A DNA stretch of 45,771 nt, taken from contig DASYRE010000026.1 in the NCBI GenBank assembly GCA_036004685.1, positions 1-45,771 on the forward strand, in the 5' to 3' direction. The stretch comes from Candidatus Polarisedimenticolia bacterium. Lineage in GTDB: Bacteria; Acidobacteriota; Polarisedimenticolia; Gp22-AA2; AA152. Shown here one piece after another: positions 44,518-45,771 of this stretch; positions within the stretch are counted from its first letter, which is position 1, and every line of letters begins with the position of its first letter. The translations under genes were made by a program, and so were the position numbers. The notes beneath the pieces were generated by a model that saw nothing but the letters and a program-made list of their open reading frames with translations, was not told the DNA's origin and made no database searches.

Positions 44518-45591
44518 TCACACCTCGTCGAAGATGAACTGATCGAGGCAGCGGATGTTCTGCTCGAAGCTCTCCGGATAGAGGAACCACGAGGCGACCG
44601 CCACGCTGCTCAGGGTGGAGTTGCCGTCCTGGGGGGTGAAGCAGAAGCCGACGACTTCCGTGCCGTGGTGCACGGCGAGCGTGGAGAGGACCACGACCGT
44701 CTGATTCAGGATGCGGCCGAAGTGGCCGTAATCCCGGCCGAAGGAGAAGACGACGTTGGCGGTGTTCTTGTGCGTCAGGGCGACGCGCTCGTCGGCCGCG
44801 AAGCGCGCCTTGATCGTCTCGACACTGGTCGGCTTGCGCACCCGGATGTTGAACCAGATGGTGTGCATGTACTGGCTGTTGACCTTCATCGCCGAAGAGT
44901 AGAGATTGAAGCGGTGCCCCAGCGTGGCGAACAGGTGGTAGGCGTCGCGCGCGTGGTGGGTGCCGAACTGCGCGTCCTTGTGGCTCCCCACCTGGGGGGA
45001 GGGGACGAACGACCCGTCCTGGCTGATGTCGTTGGCGCGGCGGATGCAGACGAACCGCCCCTCCACGAGATTCTCCGGGCCGCCGTCCTGCAGGGCGATC
45101 ACGTCGACCAGGACGGAGAGGTTGTGGGTGTTGCAGGAGACCACCTGGATGAACTGGTCCTTCCCTTTCTCCAGCGCGCTCTCGTTGATGCCGCGCGCGT
45201 ACATCTTCCCGAACCCGAACTCGCTTCCCTGGGCGATGAAGCCGAGGGTGTGGTCCCGGTATTTCTCGTAGAACTGCGCCTTGTTCTGGAGTCCCACGGA
45301 AGAGGGGGTGCAGTCGACGACCACGGAGGCCTGCCGCAGCGCCTCATGATGCTCGTAGGCGGGCTGGATTCCGATGTCCCGGAAACCCTTGAGGGCCGCT
45401 TCGTCCACCGCCAGGCGCGCGCCGCGCTTCATCAAGTTGGTGACTTTGGAGCGATCCGACAGCAGCGGGGTCCGCTTGTGGAACGTCACCTCGTCGATGC
45501 CGAGCGGCTCCTTCATGCTCGCGAGCAGTCCGATGAGCGGTTCGCCGACGGTGCCGGTCCCGACGACGTGAACCACTTTCTTCCCAGACAT
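44518..45591 (-). CDS. Type II (archaeal-type) glyceraldehyde-3-phosphate dehydrogenase
   Basis: A 357-residue protein of the type II GAPDH family (archaeal Gap, distinct from common bacterial GapA), which oxidises glyceraldehyde 3-phosphate with NAD(P). Seen: Rossmann loop GTGTVGEPL, VVDCTPSSVGLQNK, IAQGSEFGFG, catalytic Cys153 in VSCNTHNLSV (SCNTTGL in archaea), RRANDIS and the substrate/active-site GTHHARDAYHLF. The N-terminal GTGTVG for GYGTIG and THN for TTG are departures. ATG follows GGAGAGGG. A promoter lies about 80 nt upstream. Convergent with dgt across 13 nt. Activity remains to be shown; other functions within the superfamily are possible. Confidence 0.8.
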   Translation of the reverse strand: MSGKKVVHVVGTGTVGEPLIGLLASMKEPLGIDEVTFHKRTPLLSDRSKVTNLMKRGARLAVDEAALKGFRDIGIQPAYEHHEALRQASVVVDCTPSSVGLQNKAQFYEKYRDHTLGFIAQGSEFGFGKMYARGINESALEKGKDQFIQVVSCNTHNLSVLVDVIALQDGGPENLVEGRFVCIRRANDISQDGSFVPSPQVGSHKDAQFGTHHARDAYHLFATLGHRFNLYSSAMKVNSQYMHTIWFNIRVRKPTSVETIKARFAADERVALTHKNTANVVFSFGRDYGHFGRILNQTVVVLSTLAVHHGTEVVGFCFTPQDGNSTLSSVAVASWFLYPESFEQNIRCLDQFIFDEV

Positions 45592-45673
45592 TCCCTCTCC
45601 TTCCGGTGTGGAAAACCGCGCGCCCCGCGCCTTCGACTTCTATCCCACGGATTTTCAACGTGTTCAGGCGAAA

Positions 45674-45702
45674 AATCTACAGTGCGTGGCCGGGCATGTC
45701 AA
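45674..45702 (-). promoter_or_regulatory. Predicted sigma-70 promoter of the type II GAPDH gene
   Basis: On the minus strand TTGACA (45697-45702), a 17-nt spacer and TAGATT (45674-45679). A start near 45667 gives a leader of about 76 nt. Confidence 0.7.
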
Positions 45703-45750
45703 GCCTTTTCCGGCGCCCGTCGCGGCCGGCACGGCGTCCGCCGCCGATTC

Positions 45751-45756
45751 TTGACA
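45751..45756 (+). promoter_or_regulatory. Isolated -35 hexamer at the window edge
   Basis: A perfect TTGACA on the plus strand; a matching -10 would fall at about 45773, outside the window. It may drive a divergent gene beyond the edge. Confidence 0.3.
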
Positions 45757-45771
45757 ATGCCGGAAGCGCTA

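Overview
The window is a dense, GC-rich bacterial chromosome segment, almost wholly coding, made largely of conserved housekeeping genes. No insertion sequence, phage gene, CRISPR array or rRNA was seen. Several features suggest a Gram-negative lineage of the Acidobacteriota type: a LolB-like lipoprotein, a BamB-like propeller, a DUF6677-type membrane protein beside rpsF-rpsR-rplI, a DUF4388/TPR protein, pyruvate phosphate dikinase and a type II (archaeal-type) GAPDH. This placement is an inference from gene content and was not tested phylogenetically.

Layout. 1-4.7 kb: the end of a TPR protein, then LolB-like lipoprotein, ispE, tRNA-Gln(TTG), prs, rplY and pth; lolB-ispE-prs is a known conserved order. 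4.7-7.1 kb: rpsF-rpsR-rplI, followed by three membrane genes ending in a VanZ-glutaredoxin fusion. 7.2-9.5 kb: a beta-decarboxylating dehydrogenase converging on a PQQ-type beta-propeller protein. 9.6-15.3 kb: hisS-aspS, then phoH-ybeY-era. 15.4-25.6 kb: a tightly packed chain recO-glyQ-glyS-ppdK-rimK-M14 peptidase-mutL. 25.7-28.8 kb: a lytic transglycosylase whose 3' end overlaps a convergent TPR lipid/periplasmic-type protein, and a HAD hydrolase.

28.9-35.4 kb is the main accessory block. A predicted sigma-54 promoter precedes an NtrC-family activator whose receiver domain has lost most phosphorylation residues. It is followed by a membrane-bound hybrid histidine kinase, a soluble receiver-kinase fusion and a DUF4388/J-like/TPR protein with its own promoter. 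This looks like one signalling module of unknown input.

35.4-41.6 kb: a near-consensus promoter drives yceD-rpmF-plsX-fabH-fabD-fabG-acpP-fabF, the classical link of ribosome and fatty-acid/phospholipid synthesis genes. 41.6-44.5 kb: etfB-etfA and dgt. 44.5-45.6 kb: a minus-strand type II GAPDH with a clear upstream promoter.

Most neighbouring genes overlap by 1-8 nt (ATGA, GTGA, TTGA), which points to translational coupling, and TTG starts are common (about 8 of 45 genes). Promoters are the only sigma-70-type sites that could be read by eye; no convincing intrinsic terminator (GC hairpin plus T-run) was found.
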